From Streptomyces sp. CB01635 (GTDB taxonomy: Bacteria > Actinomycetota > Actinomycetes > Streptomycetales > Streptomycetaceae): DNA of 64,000 nt. Made by a program: the position numbers and the translations under genes. The stretch is taken from assembly GCF_002803065.1 (NCBI RefSeq), contig NZ_NNBL01000014.1:129650-193649 (forward strand). The letters run 5' to 3'. Of this stretch, positions 29,775-38,316 are shown one piece after another (positions within the stretch are counted from its first letter, which is position 1; each line of letters begins with the position of its first letter). Below the pieces are notes generated by a model. It was given only the letters and a program-made list of their open reading frames with translations. It did not search any database and was not told where the DNA came from.

Positions 29775-31265
29775 ATGACCAGGCACGCCAAGCACAAGCG
29801 CACGCCCGAGCCCTCCCCCGCCCGGATCCGGCTCGCCACGGCCACGGCGGCCGCCGCCGCGCTGACCGGGGGCCTGCTGGCCACGTCGGCCGGGGTGGCG
29901 TCAGCCGACACAGTTCCGGCCGGTGTCGCCCAGGGTGACGCCGACTTCAACGGCGACGGCTACGCGGACGCCGTCGCCTCCGCGTCCGGCGCCTACGTGA
30001 GCGGCAAGGCGAACGCCGGCCAGCTCGCCGTCATCTACGGCGGAGCCACCGGCAACCACTACGCCACCGTCAGCCAGAACACGGCCGGAATCCCCGGCAC
30101 CGCCGAGAGCGACGACTTCTTCGGCGCCGACTCCGCATACGGCGACTTCGACGGCGACGGCTATGACGACGTCCTGGTCGCCGCGCCCGGCGAGGATGTC
30201 GGCACGGACAAGGACGGCGGCACGGCCGCCATCCTGTGGGGCTCGCCGAACGGGCTGACCCGCGGCAGCACGGTGGCGGACCCGCGGCCCACCAGCCACG
30301 ACCACTTCGGCGGCCCCGTCGAGGCGGGCGACTTCGACGGCGACGGCAAGGACGACCTCGCCATCGGCGCCTTCGGCTCCACCAAGGTCGACGTCTTCTC
30401 CGGCGGCTTCACCCGTAGCGCGAGCGCCGCGAGCCGCGCGACGCTGAGCACCGGCGTCCAGACCGGCGACGGCATCAACAACCTGCACTCCGGCGACGCG
30501 AACGGCGACGGCAAGGACGACCTGATCGTCAACGGCTACGACCCGGCGGACAACCTCAACGCCAACTACTGGATCCCCGGCAGCGCCACGGGCCTGGCCG
30601 CCGCCGGCTCCCAGAAGCTCCCCGCCGGCATCATCACCGACCTCGGTGACACCGACGAGGACGGCTACGACGACATCGTCATCGGCAACGACTGGGACTC
30701 CGGCATCGCGGGCGCCACCACGGGCGGCTCGGTGTACGTCGTGCACGGCACGGCGAGCGGCCCGTCCGCCGGCGACACCGAGAAGTTCACGCAGAACACC
30801 GCGGGCGTCCCCGGCTCCAGCGAGAAGGGTGACTCCTTCGGCGGCGAGATCGACCTCGGCGACGTCAACGGCGACGGCCACCTCGACCTGGTCGTCGGCG
30901 CCCCCGGCGAGGACCTGACGGGCGGCGCCAACGCGGGCGCGGCCACCGTCCTGTACGGCTCCGCCGACGGCTCGGGCATCACCGGCACGGGCGCCCTGTT
31001 CCTGGAGCAGAACAACGCCTACGTCCCCAACACCAACGAGAAGAACGACGAGTTCGGCTCCGACGTGCACCTGGACGACCTCAACCACGACGGCCGGGAC
31101 GAGATCCTCGTCGGCGCCGACGGCGAGAACGGCTACAACGGCGCCGTCTACCCGGTGAAGGTGAAGGCCGACGGCACGCTCGCCGCGTCCTCCGGCATCT
31201 ACACCTCCACGCTCGGCATCTCCGCGTCGGGCACCCCGGCCCTCGGCGGCAACTTCACCGACTGA
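29775..31265 (+). CDS. Secreted FG-GAP repeat protein
   Basis: A 496-aa protein from the ATG at 29775 with CGCAGGAGT upstream. A long basic n-region (TRHAKHKRTPEP) precedes a hydrophobic core, with cleavage after ASA. Blades: DFNGDGYADAVAS, DFDGDGYDDVLVA, DFDGDGKDDLAIG, DANGDGKDDLIVN, DTDEDGYDDIVIG, DVNGDGHLDLVVG and DLNHDGRDEILVG, seven in all, consistent with a full propeller. It is the closest paralogue of the gene at 26106. Extracellular; role unknown. Confidence 0.85.
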   Translation: MTRHAKHKRTPEPSPARIRLATATAAAAALTGGLLATSAGVASADTVPAGVAQGDADFNGDGYADAVASASGAYVSGKANAGQLAVIYGGATGNHYATVSQNTAGIPGTAESDDFFGADSAYGDFDGDGYDDVLVAAPGEDVGTDKDGGTAAILWGSPNGLTRGSTVADPRPTSHDHFGGPVEAGDFDGDGKDDLAIGAFGSTKVDVFSGGFTRSASAASRATLSTGVQTGDGINNLHSGDANGDGKDDLIVNGYDPADNLNANYWIPGSATGLAAAGSQKLPAGIITDLGDTDEDGYDDIVIGNDWDSGIAGATTGGSVYVVHGTASGPSAGDTEKFTQNTAGVPGSSEKGDSFGGEIDLGDVNGDGHLDLVVGAPGEDLTGGANAGAATVLYGSADGSGITGTGALFLEQNNAYVPNTNEKNDEFGSDVHLDDLNHDGRDEILVGADGENGYNGAVYPVKVKADGTLAASSGIYTSTLGISASGTPALGGNFTD

Positions 31266-31396
31266 CGCCCCACCCGCCCCGGCCCCCGGGAACACCCTGA
31301 AAGTTCCCTTAGGGGATGTCACAGCTCGGCAGCAAAGCCGGGCCCGATCCACCGGGCCCGGCACCTCACTCCCCGGGACCAGGTACGTTCGATGAC

Positions 31397-32317
31397 GTGG
31401 CTGGATTCAGGATCGGACGCGGCCGGGACAACCGCGCCTCGCAATCGCGACCGTACGGACAGGGTGCCCCCCAGGGGCAGGCCCCGTACGGCTACCCTCC
31501 CGCGCCCCCGAACGGGCAACCGCAGCAGCACCGGTACGGCGGCCGGCAACCGCAGCAGCCGTACGGTCAGCAGCAGTGGCCCCAGTCCGGAGGCCACGGC
31601 GAGCCGGAGTACTTCGGCGACCCGAACGGCCCGCAGGGGCACGGTCAGCAGGGCCAGGGCTATGACCCGTACGCGGCGAACAACCCGGGGCACACCCAGG
31701 CGTTCTCCGTGGGCGAGGACCCGTACAGCCAGGGCGACACGTACCGGGCGGGCTCGGCCCCGGCCGCGCCCGTCGGTCCGCGGCTGCACTGGAAGCAGCT
31801 GCTGTCCGGGGTCGTCCTGCGCCCCGGCCAGACGTACCTCCAGATGCGGGACTACGCGATGTGGGGCCCCGCCCTCATCGTGACGTTCCTCTACGGGCTG
31901 CTCGCGATCTTCGGCTTCGACTCGGCCCGCGAGGACGTGATCAATGCCACGCTCTCGGCGGCGGTCCCGTACGTCCTCACGACCGGCGTGGCGATCACCC
32001 TCAGCTTCTTCGTGCTCGGCGTGGTCACGCACACGCTGGCCCGCCAGCTCGGCGGTGACGGAGCGTGGCAGCCCACGGTCGGCCTCGCGATGCTGATCAC
32101 CGCGATCACGGACGCCCCGCGCCTGCTCTTCGCGATGTTCCTCGGCGGCGACGCCCCGTTCGTGCAGATCATCGGCTGGGCGACGTGGGCGCTCGCGGGC
32201 TTCCTGCTGACGCTCATGGTCGGCAGATCGCACGACCTCCCGTGGCCGAAGGCGCTGGCCGCCTCCGCGATCCAGCTGATCGCGCTCCTGTCGATCATCA
32301 AGCTGGGCACGTTCTAG
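31397..32317 (+). CDS. Yip1-family membrane protein with Gln/Pro/Gly-rich N-terminus
   Basis: A 306-aa protein from the GTG at 31397 (MAGFRIGRGRDN). Residues 10-140 are low complexity, rich in Gln, Gly, Pro and Tyr (PYGQQQWPQ). Residues 145-306 form a Yip1 domain with five membrane helices (WKQLLSGVVLRPGQTYLQM; ALIVTFLYGLLAIFGF; ITLSFFVLGVVTHTLA; IQLIALLSIIKLGTF). Bacterial Yip1 proteins are integral membrane proteins of unknown role. It is followed by a 16-bp terminator. Confidence 0.8.
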   Translation: MAGFRIGRGRDNRASQSRPYGQGAPQGQAPYGYPPAPPNGQPQQHRYGGRQPQQPYGQQQWPQSGGHGEPEYFGDPNGPQGHGQQGQGYDPYAANNPGHTQAFSVGEDPYSQGDTYRAGSAPAAPVGPRLHWKQLLSGVVLRPGQTYLQMRDYAMWGPALIVTFLYGLLAIFGFDSAREDVINATLSAAVPYVLTTGVAITLSFFVLGVVTHTLARQLGGDGAWQPTVGLAMLITAITDAPRLLFAMFLGGDAPFVQIIGWATWALAGFLLTLMVGRSHDLPWPKALAASAIQLIALLSIIKLGTF

Positions 32318-32332
32318 AGACCTGGGACACCT

Positions 32333-32369
32333 GAGTGGGGCCCGGCACACACAGTGCCGGGCCCCACTC
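32333..32369 (+). terminator. Hairpin terminator after the Yip1 gene
   Basis: GAGTGGGGCCCGGCAC (32333-32348) with an ACACA loop and a perfect 16-bp complement. Confidence 0.85.
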
Positions 32370-32457
32370 GCGTTCGCCGCCACCTCGTCGCCGCCAACGG
32401 GTGACGCCGGTGGCGGGTCGGAACAGCGGCCTCCGGGGCAGCTGCCACCATGCGCCC

Positions 32458-34074
32458 ATGGCACCTGCGGCAGGCACGGCTGAGAGTTCGACGACGGCGC
32501 GACTGGTCCTGCTGACACTCGCGGCAGGTCAGTTCCTGATGGCTCTCGACAGCTCGGTCATGAACGTCTCGATCGCCACCGTGGCCGAGGACGTGGGCAC
32601 GACCGTGACGGGGATCCAGGGCGCCATCACGGCGTACACCCTCGTGATGGCGATGTTCATGATCCCGGGCGGCAAGGTCGGTGCGCTGATCGGCCGCAAA
32701 CGCGCCTTCATGATCGGCTGCATCATCTACGGCTGCGGCTCCCTGACCACAGCACTCGCGCCCAACCTCCCCGTACTGCTGCTCGGCTGGGCGCTCCTCG
32801 AAGGCGTCGGAGCCGCTCTCATCATGCCCGCGATCGTGGCGCTCGTGGCGGGCAACTTCGTCACGGAACGCCGTCCCGCCGCGTACGGACTCGTCGCGGC
32901 CGCAGGGGCCGTGGCGATCGCGGTGGGGCCGCTCATCGGAGGCGTCGCGACGACGTACTTCTCCTGGCGCTGGGTGTTCGCCGGTGAGGTCGTGGTGGTG
33001 CTCGGCATCCTCGTACTCGCCCGCCGCATCGCCGACGCGCCGGTGGGCGAACGCTCCCGCATCGATCTCCTCGGCTGCGTGCTCTCCGCCCTCGGACTCG
33101 GGATCTTCGTCTACGGAGTGCTCCGCTCTGACGAATGGGGATGGTTCCAGCCCAAACCCGGCGCGCCTTCCTGGCTCGGGATCTCGCTGGTCGTGTGGCT
33201 GGCGCTGGCCGGTCTGCTGCTGATCTGGCTCTTCCTCCGCTGGGAGGCCCGCCTGGTGAAGCGGCGCAAGGAGCCACTCATCGACCCGGCCCTGCTGCAG
33301 AACAAGCAGCTCACCGGTGGCCTCACGATGTTCTTCTTCCAGTACCTCGTGCAGATGGGCGTGTTCTTCGTCGTCCCGCTGTATCTGTCGGTCGCCCTGG
33401 GCCTGTCCGCGCTCAAGACCGGTGCCCGCATCCTGCCGCTCTCGCTGACGCTGCTGGCCGCCGCAATCCTGATCCCGCGCTTCCTCCCGGATGTCTCACC
33501 GCGCCGGGTGGTGCGGCTCGGGATCCTCGCGCTGCTCGCCGGCGCGGTGGCCCTGATGGCCGCACTCGACGCGGGAGCCGGTGCGGAGATCGTCACCCTC
33601 CCCCTCCTGCTGATCGGGCTCGGCATGGGCGCGCTGGCGTCCCAGCTCGGGTCGGTCACCGTGTCCGCGGTGCCGGAGGCACAGAGCGCGGAGGTCGGCG
33701 GGGTCCAGAACGCCGTCACCAACCTGGGCGCCTCGCTCGGTACAGCACTCGCCGGGTCGATCCTCATCGCCGCGCTCACGACCTCGTTCGTCACCGGCAT
33801 CGAGCAGAACCCGGCGGTCCCGGCCGACGTCAAGAGCCAGACCTCCGTCGAGCTCCAGAGCGGCGCGCCCTTCCTCTCGGACGCTCAGCTCAAGACCGCG
33901 CTCGGCGAAGCCGGCACGAGCGCGGAGGTCTCGCAGGCGGCGCTCGACGCGAACAACGAAGCACGGCTCGACGGCCTCCGCGCCGCACTGGCCGTCCTCG
34001 CCCTCGCCTCGCTGCTCGCCATGTTCTTCACCTCACGGATCCCGACGACCCAGCCCCGCTCGGCCACGCCCTAG
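32458..34074 (+). CDS. MFS transporter, DHA2 (14-TMS) drug-exporter type
   Basis: A 538-aa protein from the ATG at 32458. About 14 hydrophobic segments, with the DHA2 motif LDSSVMNVSIATVAEDVG in helix 1 and GALIGRKRAFMIG (motif A) in loop 2-3; motif C-like GAVAIAVGPLIGG follows. Such pumps use the proton gradient to export drugs or metabolites from the cytoplasm. There is a Thr/Gln/Ala-rich extracellular loop before the last helix (SVELQSGAPFLSDAQLK). It stands alone between two near-identical terminators (32333 and 34086). The substrate is unknown. Confidence 0.85.
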   Translation: MAPAAGTAESSTTARLVLLTLAAGQFLMALDSSVMNVSIATVAEDVGTTVTGIQGAITAYTLVMAMFMIPGGKVGALIGRKRAFMIGCIIYGCGSLTTALAPNLPVLLLGWALLEGVGAALIMPAIVALVAGNFVTERRPAAYGLVAAAGAVAIAVGPLIGGVATTYFSWRWVFAGEVVVVLGILVLARRIADAPVGERSRIDLLGCVLSALGLGIFVYGVLRSDEWGWFQPKPGAPSWLGISLVVWLALAGLLLIWLFLRWEARLVKRRKEPLIDPALLQNKQLTGGLTMFFFQYLVQMGVFFVVPLYLSVALGLSALKTGARILPLSLTLLAAAILIPRFLPDVSPRRVVRLGILALLAGAVALMAALDAGAGAEIVTLPLLLIGLGMGALASQLGSVTVSAVPEAQSAEVGGVQNAVTNLGASLGTALAGSILIAALTTSFVTGIEQNPAVPADVKSQTSVELQSGAPFLSDAQLKTALGEAGTSAEVSQAALDANNEARLDGLRAALAVLALASLLAMFFTSRIPTTQPRSATP

Positions 34075-34085
34075 CCCGCCGGAAA

Positions 34086-34127
34086 CGCGCGTGGGGCCCG
34101 GCACTGTGTGTCCGGGCCCCACGCGCG
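34086..34127 (+). terminator. Hairpin terminator after the MFS gene
   Basis: GCGCGTGGGGCCCGG (34087-34101) with a 10-nt loop and a complementary right arm at 34112-34126. The stem core resembles that at 32333-32369. Confidence 0.85.
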
Positions 34128-34258
34128 CTGTATGCCGTGCCGCCTGCTCAGGCGTCCAGAACCTGCCCGGCCCGGCTCACGACGGGCGGCTCGACGGACC
34201 AGGCTGCTCTGTGACGTTAGTTGCTTGTCACCCCGCGCCATCTGTCAGCGCTTTGATC

Positions 34259-35917
34259 TCAGATGGTGCAGCCGGGGCCGCTGAGGGGGCGGACGCAGAC
34301 GTTGGTGCCGGGGCCGCCGTTGTTGGTGTTGGTGCCGGGGCCGCCGTCCTGGACGTCGTTGCCGTTGCCGCCGAAGAGGGCGTCGTTGCCGTTGCCGCCG
34401 GTGAGGACGTCGGCGCCGTCCTGGCCTTCGATGCGGTCGTTGCCGTCGCCACCGATGACGCGGTCGCTGTCGGCGCCGCCGCACAGGACGTCGTTGCCGC
34501 CGCGGCCGTCGATGTAGTCGTTGCCGCCGAGGCCGAAGATGACGTCGTCACCGGGGGTGCCGATGAGTACGTTGGCGCGATTGGTGCCGGTGATAGTCGG
34601 GGTGGCGGTGGCGCAGGTGGGGGCCTGGACCGTGATGGTGAACTCCCTTACGGCCGGCGGGACATCCGGATCGGGGTCGGTGGCCGTGACGGTGAAGGTG
34701 AAAGCGCCGGTCGTGGTCGGGGTGCCGGTGATGGCGCCAGTGGTGGCGTTGAGGGTGAGGCCGGGGGGCAGCGCGCCGCCGGTGACGGCGAAGGTGGGGT
34801 TGCCGGTGCCGCCCGTGGTCTGCAGGGTGGTGGAGTAGGGGGTGTTCTGGGTCGCGCCGGGTAGCGGGCTGGTGGTGACGAAGGCCAGATCCTGGATCGT
34901 GTAGCTGATCGTCACCTGGCCGTTGGCACTGGGTGTTCCGATCGGCGAGGCGCTGTACGTGGTGCCCGTTGCCGTGGGGGTGGCGAAGCTGCTGCCCCCA
35001 CCACCGCTCCCCCCGCCGGCCGCACCAGCGGTGGTGGCGGAGGCGCCACCACCGCCACCACCGAAGTAGCCACCTCCGCCGCCTCCGCCGCCACTGACAA
35101 CGAGACTGGCGCCACAGCCGGAGTAGTTACCGCCGGCACCTCCCGTGCCGACCGTCGCACCGGAGAATCCGCCCCCTGTGTTGCCGGCCTGGCCCGTGCA
35201 GGGCCCGGCGACAGCTCCCGTGCCTGCCGTACCTCCCGCACTGGTGGTGCCTCCGCCACCGCCGCCCCCGGGCGAACCGCCGAGAGTCCCGCCTGTGCCT
35301 CCCGCAGTGCCGTCGGGGGTTCCGCCATTACCTCCCTGGGATGGGAGATTGCGTCCCCCGGTGCCGCCTCCTCCACCCGCTACCAGGAGCAGGCTTCCGC
35401 CCGTCGCCACGCTTGACGCCCCGCCCCCGCCCGAGCCGGTGGACACGGGAGTGGTGGTTCCATTTCCGCCGGTACCTCCGCCGTTGTAGCCACCGGTGCC
35501 ACCGCCGTTAGTACAGGCTGCGCCGCCGGTGCCACCCACATTGACGGTGACGACCCTCGGGGTCGCGGAGGCCGGAAGAGTGCTGACCACCCGCGCCCCG
35601 GTGCCACCCGTCCCTCCATTGGGACAGGTTCCACTGACAGCACTGCCGCCGCCGGCGCCGTCAGCTGTGATCGTCGCTACCGCGTTCGCAGGGATGGTGA
35701 GACTTTGCGGGGCACCCGTGAAGGTGAAGGTCTGATCGATGTCGACTGCACGATGGGACGCCGTGGCCGCCGCCACCGGAGCCATCCCGAGACCGGACAA
35801 GACCACGCAAAGGGCTGTCGCGGTGCCCACGCTGCACCAGCGCCGGCCATTGCCAGGCTCCGCGCGCCGTCGCCACGCCCCCGTGATCAAAGACGGTCGC
35901 GTATGTCTTTCGTTCAC
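34259..35917 (-). CDS. Secreted glycine-rich, Ig-like and RTX calcium-binding protein
   Basis: A 552-aa protein from the GTG at 35915-35917 with AGGAGAG upstream. Signal peptide: about residues 30-55 (SVGTATALCVVLSGLGMAP). Domains: an N-terminal segment (TFTFTGAPQSLTIPANAVAT) leading into a glycine-rich domain (about 75-310, GGGGGG runs), as in bacterial and phage Gly-rich fibre-like proteins. Then comes a putative Ig domain (about 320-430, GALPPGLTLNATTGAITGTP) and a C-terminal RTX block (about 440-530) with GGNDYIDGRGGND, GGDGNDRIEGQDGAD and similar nonapeptides that bind Ca2+. It ends with a Cys-containing tail. It is likely exported by Sec and folds with calcium outside. Role unknown; adhesion or matrix is possible. 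Confidence 0.8.
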   Translation of the reverse strand: MNERHTRPSLITGAWRRRAEPGNGRRWCSVGTATALCVVLSGLGMAPVAAATASHRAVDIDQTFTFTGAPQSLTIPANAVATITADGAGGGSAVSGTCPNGGTGGTGARVVSTLPASATPRVVTVNVGGTGGAACTNGGGTGGYNGGGTGGNGTTTPVSTGSGGGGASSVATGGSLLLVAGGGGGTGGRNLPSQGGNGGTPDGTAGGTGGTLGGSPGGGGGGGTTSAGGTAGTGAVAGPCTGQAGNTGGGFSGATVGTGGAGGNYSGCGASLVVSGGGGGGGGYFGGGGGGASATTAGAAGGGSGGGGSSFATPTATGTTYSASPIGTPSANGQVTISYTIQDLAFVTTSPLPGATQNTPYSTTLQTTGGTGNPTFAVTGGALPPGLTLNATTGAITGTPTTTGAFTFTVTATDPDPDVPPAVREFTITVQAPTCATATPTITGTNRANVLIGTPGDDVIFGLGGNDYIDGRGGNDVLCGGADSDRVIGGDGNDRIEGQDGADVLTGGNGNDALFGGNGNDVQDGGPGTNTNNGGPGTNVCVRPLSGPGCTI

Positions 35918-36237
35918 CGATCTCTCCTGGTTCCTTGGTGTCAGCCCTGTCAGCACCCGTGCGCAGTCAGCAGCAGGCCCGCGCCTCCATACCCCACGAT
36001 GCGCGCAGGCGCACTCTATGTGACGGAAAGAACCACAATGGTGAATAAGTCCTTTTTATGTACCTTTCGAGCGTGTCTGGCATGCCCCTGCCTGGTCAGG
36101 TAGCTGCATCCATCCGCAACCGCCCAGAAGAAGACCGAGAACACCGGGCGGCATCCGCTGACATCAACGCCGACGAACGTCACAGGAACGCATGGCACGC
36201 GCCTACGGATCAGCAGGTCTCAACACTCCTGACAGCG
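35918..36237. other. Intergenic region upstream of the RTX-type gene, no gene seen
   Basis: About 320 bp with an AT-richer patch near 36030-36065 that may hold the leftward promoter of the secreted protein. Short frames here are antisense shadows. Confidence 0.5.
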
Positions 36238-36272
36238 CTAGGGCCCCTCAGTCATCAACTGAGGGGCCCTAG
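36238..36272. terminator. Hairpin terminator downstream of the phosphoribosyltransferase gene
   Basis: CTAGGGCCCCTCAGT (36238-36252), a 5-nt loop and a perfect 15-bp complement, 38 bp past the stop of the leftward gene. Confidence 0.85.
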
Positions 36273-36309
36273 TACGTCCGCTGCGCCCAGGCGTGCGAAT
36301 CGTCACGCG

Positions 36310-36819
36310 TCAGAGCGCTTCCAAGTTCTCCTTGGGGGCCTCGCCAGACCTGTGTACCGGAGGCAAGACACTCCACGGGAAGTTGATCCACTCATCCGTA
36401 CGCTTCCACACGTACTCGCACTTCACGAGCGAGTGCGACTTCTCGTAGATCACGGCGGAGCGCACCTCGGCCACGGTGTCGAGGCAGAAGTCGTGGACCA
36501 GCTTCAGGGTCTTCCCGGTGTCGGCGACGTCATCGGTGATGAGCACCTTCTTGTCCGAGAAGTCGATCGCGTTGGGCACGGGCGCCAGCATGACGGGCAT
36601 CTCGAGCGTCGTTCCCACGCCCGTGTAGAACTCGACGTTCACGAGGTGGATGTTCTTGCAGTCGAGCGCGTACGCGAGGCCGCCGGCCACGAAGACGCCA
36701 CCGCGCGCGATGGACAGCACGATGTCCGGCTCGTACCCGTCGTCGGCGATCGTCTGCGCCAGCTCGCGCACGGCAACGCCGAACTTCTCGTACGTAAGGT
36801 TCTCGCGTACGTCACTCAT
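36310..36819 (-). CDS. Purine phosphoribosyltransferase family protein (Gpt-like)
   Basis: A 169-aa protein from the ATG at 36817-36819. A type I PRTase fold: the PRPP-binding loop is VLITDDVADTGKTL (about residues 93-106); the upstream strand is DIVLSIARGGVFVAGGLAYAL; the hood is short. It is close in layout to xanthine/hypoxanthine-guanine phosphoribosyltransferases that salvage purine bases with PRPP. The substrate base cannot be read from the sequence. It starts 8 bp after the dcd stop on the same strand, so the two nucleotide genes probably form an operon ending at the 36238 hairpin. Confidence 0.8.
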   Translation of the reverse strand: MSDVRENLTYEKFGVAVRELAQTIADDGYEPDIVLSIARGGVFVAGGLAYALDCKNIHLVNVEFYTGVGTTLEMPVMLAPVPNAIDFSDKKVLITDDVADTGKTLKLVHDFCLDTVAEVRSAVIYEKSHSLVKCEYVWKRTDEWINFPWSVLPPVHRSGEAPKENLEAL

Positions 36820-36827
36820 GCTGCTGC

Positions 36828-37403
36828 TCACACCTGCGTTCGATGGAAATTGAGGAAGGAACGGGAGGCCGTCGGGCCGCGCTGGCCCTGGTAGCGGGAC
36901 CCGTAGCGCTCGTTGCCGTAGGGGAACTCGGCGGGCGAGCTGAGCCGGAACATGCACAGCTGCCCGATCTTCATGCCCGGCCACAGCTTGATCGGCAGCG
37001 TCGCGAGGTTCGACAGCTCCAGCGTGACGTGCCCGGAGAACCCGGGGTCGATGAAGCCGGCGGTGGAGTGCGTGACGAGCCCGAGCCGGCCGAGGGAGCT
37101 CTTGCCCTCGAGGCGCGAGGCGAGATCGTCCGGCAGTGAGATGACCTCGTACGTGGAGGCGAGCACGAACTCGCCGGGGTGGAGGATGAAGGGCTCGTCG
37201 CCCTCCGGCTCCACGAGCCGCGTCAGGTCGGCCTGCTCCACCGCGGGGTCGATGTGCGGGTAGCGGTGGTTCTCGAACACCCGGAAGTAGCGGTCGAGCC
37301 GCACGTCGATGCTCGAGGGCTGCACCATGGATTCGTCGTACGGATCGATGCGGACCCGCCCGGCGTCGATCTCGGCCCGGATGTCCTTGTCTGAGAGAAG
37401 CAC
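36828..37403 (-). CDS. dcd: dCTP deaminase
   Basis: A 191-aa trimeric dUTPase-fold enzyme from the GTG at 37401-37403 ([13 protein letters not shown]). Signatures: [10 protein letters not shown] (about residues 110-120), [21 protein letters not shown] with the catalytic Glu, and [10 protein letters not shown]. It converts dCTP to dUTP in the cytoplasm for dTMP synthesis. Length is normal. A tight spacing to the phosphoribosyltransferase downstream suggests co-transcription. Confidence 0.95.
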   Translation of the reverse strand: MLLSDKDIRAEIDAGRVRIDPYDESMVQPSSIDVRLDRYFRVFENHRYPHIDPAVEQADLTRLVEPEGDEPFILHPGEFVLASTYEVISLPDDLASRLEGKSSLGRLGLVTHSTAGFIDPGFSGHVTLELSNLATLPIKLWPGMKIGQLCMFRLSSPAEFPYGNERYGSRYQGQRGPTASRSFLNFHRTQV

Positions 37404-37500
37404 GTAGCGAGGATACGCAGAGCGCGCGGGCCCGCCACAATCCGGCCATTGCACCGCGACTGTGGCGCACCCGCGCGCCTGCCTTCCGGCTATGCGCCGG

Positions 37501-37683
37501 CTACCGCTTCTCGAACTCCACAGGAACCGCGTTCCTCAGCCGCGCACACCGCGGACATCGGATCAGCCGGCCGGGTCCGAGCCGGTCGGCCTGCTGCATC
37601 GGGAACGAAGCGGTGCTGAACACGTGCCCCTCGGCACAACGGACGAATGTGCGCTCCATCGAGTCCCAGAGTCCCTTCCCCAC
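37501..37683 (-). CDS. Small zinc-ribbon-like protein
   Basis: A 60-aa ORF (GTG at 37681-37683; an inner ATG at 37662 is possible). Residues of interest: [15 protein letters not shown] and [12 protein letters not shown], giving the pattern C-x4-H...C-x2-C, suitable for one zinc ion. I recognise similar short proteins in many Streptomyces genomes, but no function is known. It lies about 100 bp upstream of dcd on the same strand. Confidence 0.65.
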   Translation of the reverse strand: MGKGLWDSMERTFVRCAEGHVFSTASFPMQQADRLGPGRLIRCPRCARLRNAVPVEFEKR

Positions 37684-37928
37684 GAGCCACTACGCCATTT
37701 CTGGCTGACAACGATGGGTCACATTACGGGATGAAAGGGACGCCACTCCAGGCGGCACTCCGCACGCGGAAGGACCCTCGAAGCCGGCCCCACCGTACGC
37801 CCCAACTCCCTTCACCCGCAGTCACTTCCAGCACGCGCAACGCATCCGGGCCCCACGGCGAAAGCACCGGGGGCCCGAGGTGAGGTACAGTGTGCGACGT
37901 TACGACTCCGGCTCAACCGGCGTCTTAC

Positions 37929-38002
37929 GCGGGTGTAGTTTAGTGGTAGAACATCAGCTTCCCAAGCTGAGAGTGCGAGTTCGATTCTCGTCACCCGCTC
38001 CA
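37929..38002 (+). tRNA. tRNA-Gly (anticodon CCC), CCA encoded
   Basis: A cloverleaf can be drawn by eye: acceptor GCGGGTG (37929-37935) pairs with CACCCGC (37992-37998); the D-arm contains TAGTGGTAGA; the anticodon stem TCAGC/GCTGA encloses the loop TTCCCAA with anticodon CCC; the T-arm is GAGTTCGATTCTC. Discriminator T is followed by genomic CCA (38000-38002). It reads GGG codons. The 3' 48 bp are repeated at 40853-40900 with one mismatch, which suggests use as an attachment site. Confidence 0.95.
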
Positions 38003-38034
38003 TATTTGAGGCCCAGGTCAGCGACCTGGGCCTT
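37955..38034. repeat. Putative attL: tRNA-Gly 3' half plus downstream hairpin
   Basis: This segment recurs at 40853-40931. The tRNA part (48 bp) differs at one base, the five following bases differ, and the hairpin part (26 bp) again matches with one mismatch. Such duplication of a tRNA 3' end is the usual footprint of tyrosine-integrase elements. No integrase gene is visible between the copies. Confidence 0.65.
38009..38033 (+). terminator. Hairpin terminator of tRNA-Gly
   Basis: AGGCCCAGGTC (38009-38019), a 3-nt loop, and a perfect complement at 38023-38033. Confidence 0.75.
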
Positions 38035-38129
38035 GTTCGTTGTCTGGACCTGTTCAGCTGTCGCGCAGCACATCCGCACCATTACGGCTGTCGGACGGAT
38101 CCTTGTGGCGCTTCGCACGTTGAGCCCGC

Positions 38130-38259
38130 ACCCTCTCGTCGAGTTGACGTTGCCGGACGTGATGGCCGTGGTGCCGCCTCCGATGTCGGCGACACCTCCG
38201 GCCCGCTGGGCATTGTTCTCGTTGATGCTGGTGCGCGAGATGTGCAGGCTGCCGTCCAT
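38130..38259 (-). pseudogene. Fragment of a right-handed beta-helix-type secreted protein
   Basis: In the minus frame, the stretch from DGSLHISRTSINENNAQ to GGVADIGGGTTAITSGNVNS has the look of one or two coils of a beta-helix surface protein (I-x-x-N-x-A-x-x-GGG...T-x-S-x-V-x-N). The rest of such a protein is absent on both sides, and the frame runs into the antisense of the tRNA. I read it as a relic left next to the att site; confidence is low because it is short. Confidence 0.3.
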
Positions 38260-38316
38260 GTGGAGGACGCGGAGAGGTGCCCTCCCCCAACAGCGGAAGG
38301 GCACCCCCAAGGACGG

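Noticed and set aside
37954-38310. Minus-strand ORF ending in a DENRTRTLSLGS-type tail
   Set aside because: The tail is the antisense of the tRNA-Gly gene, a well-known false product. Only the beta-helix-like fragment further upstream was kept, with low confidence.
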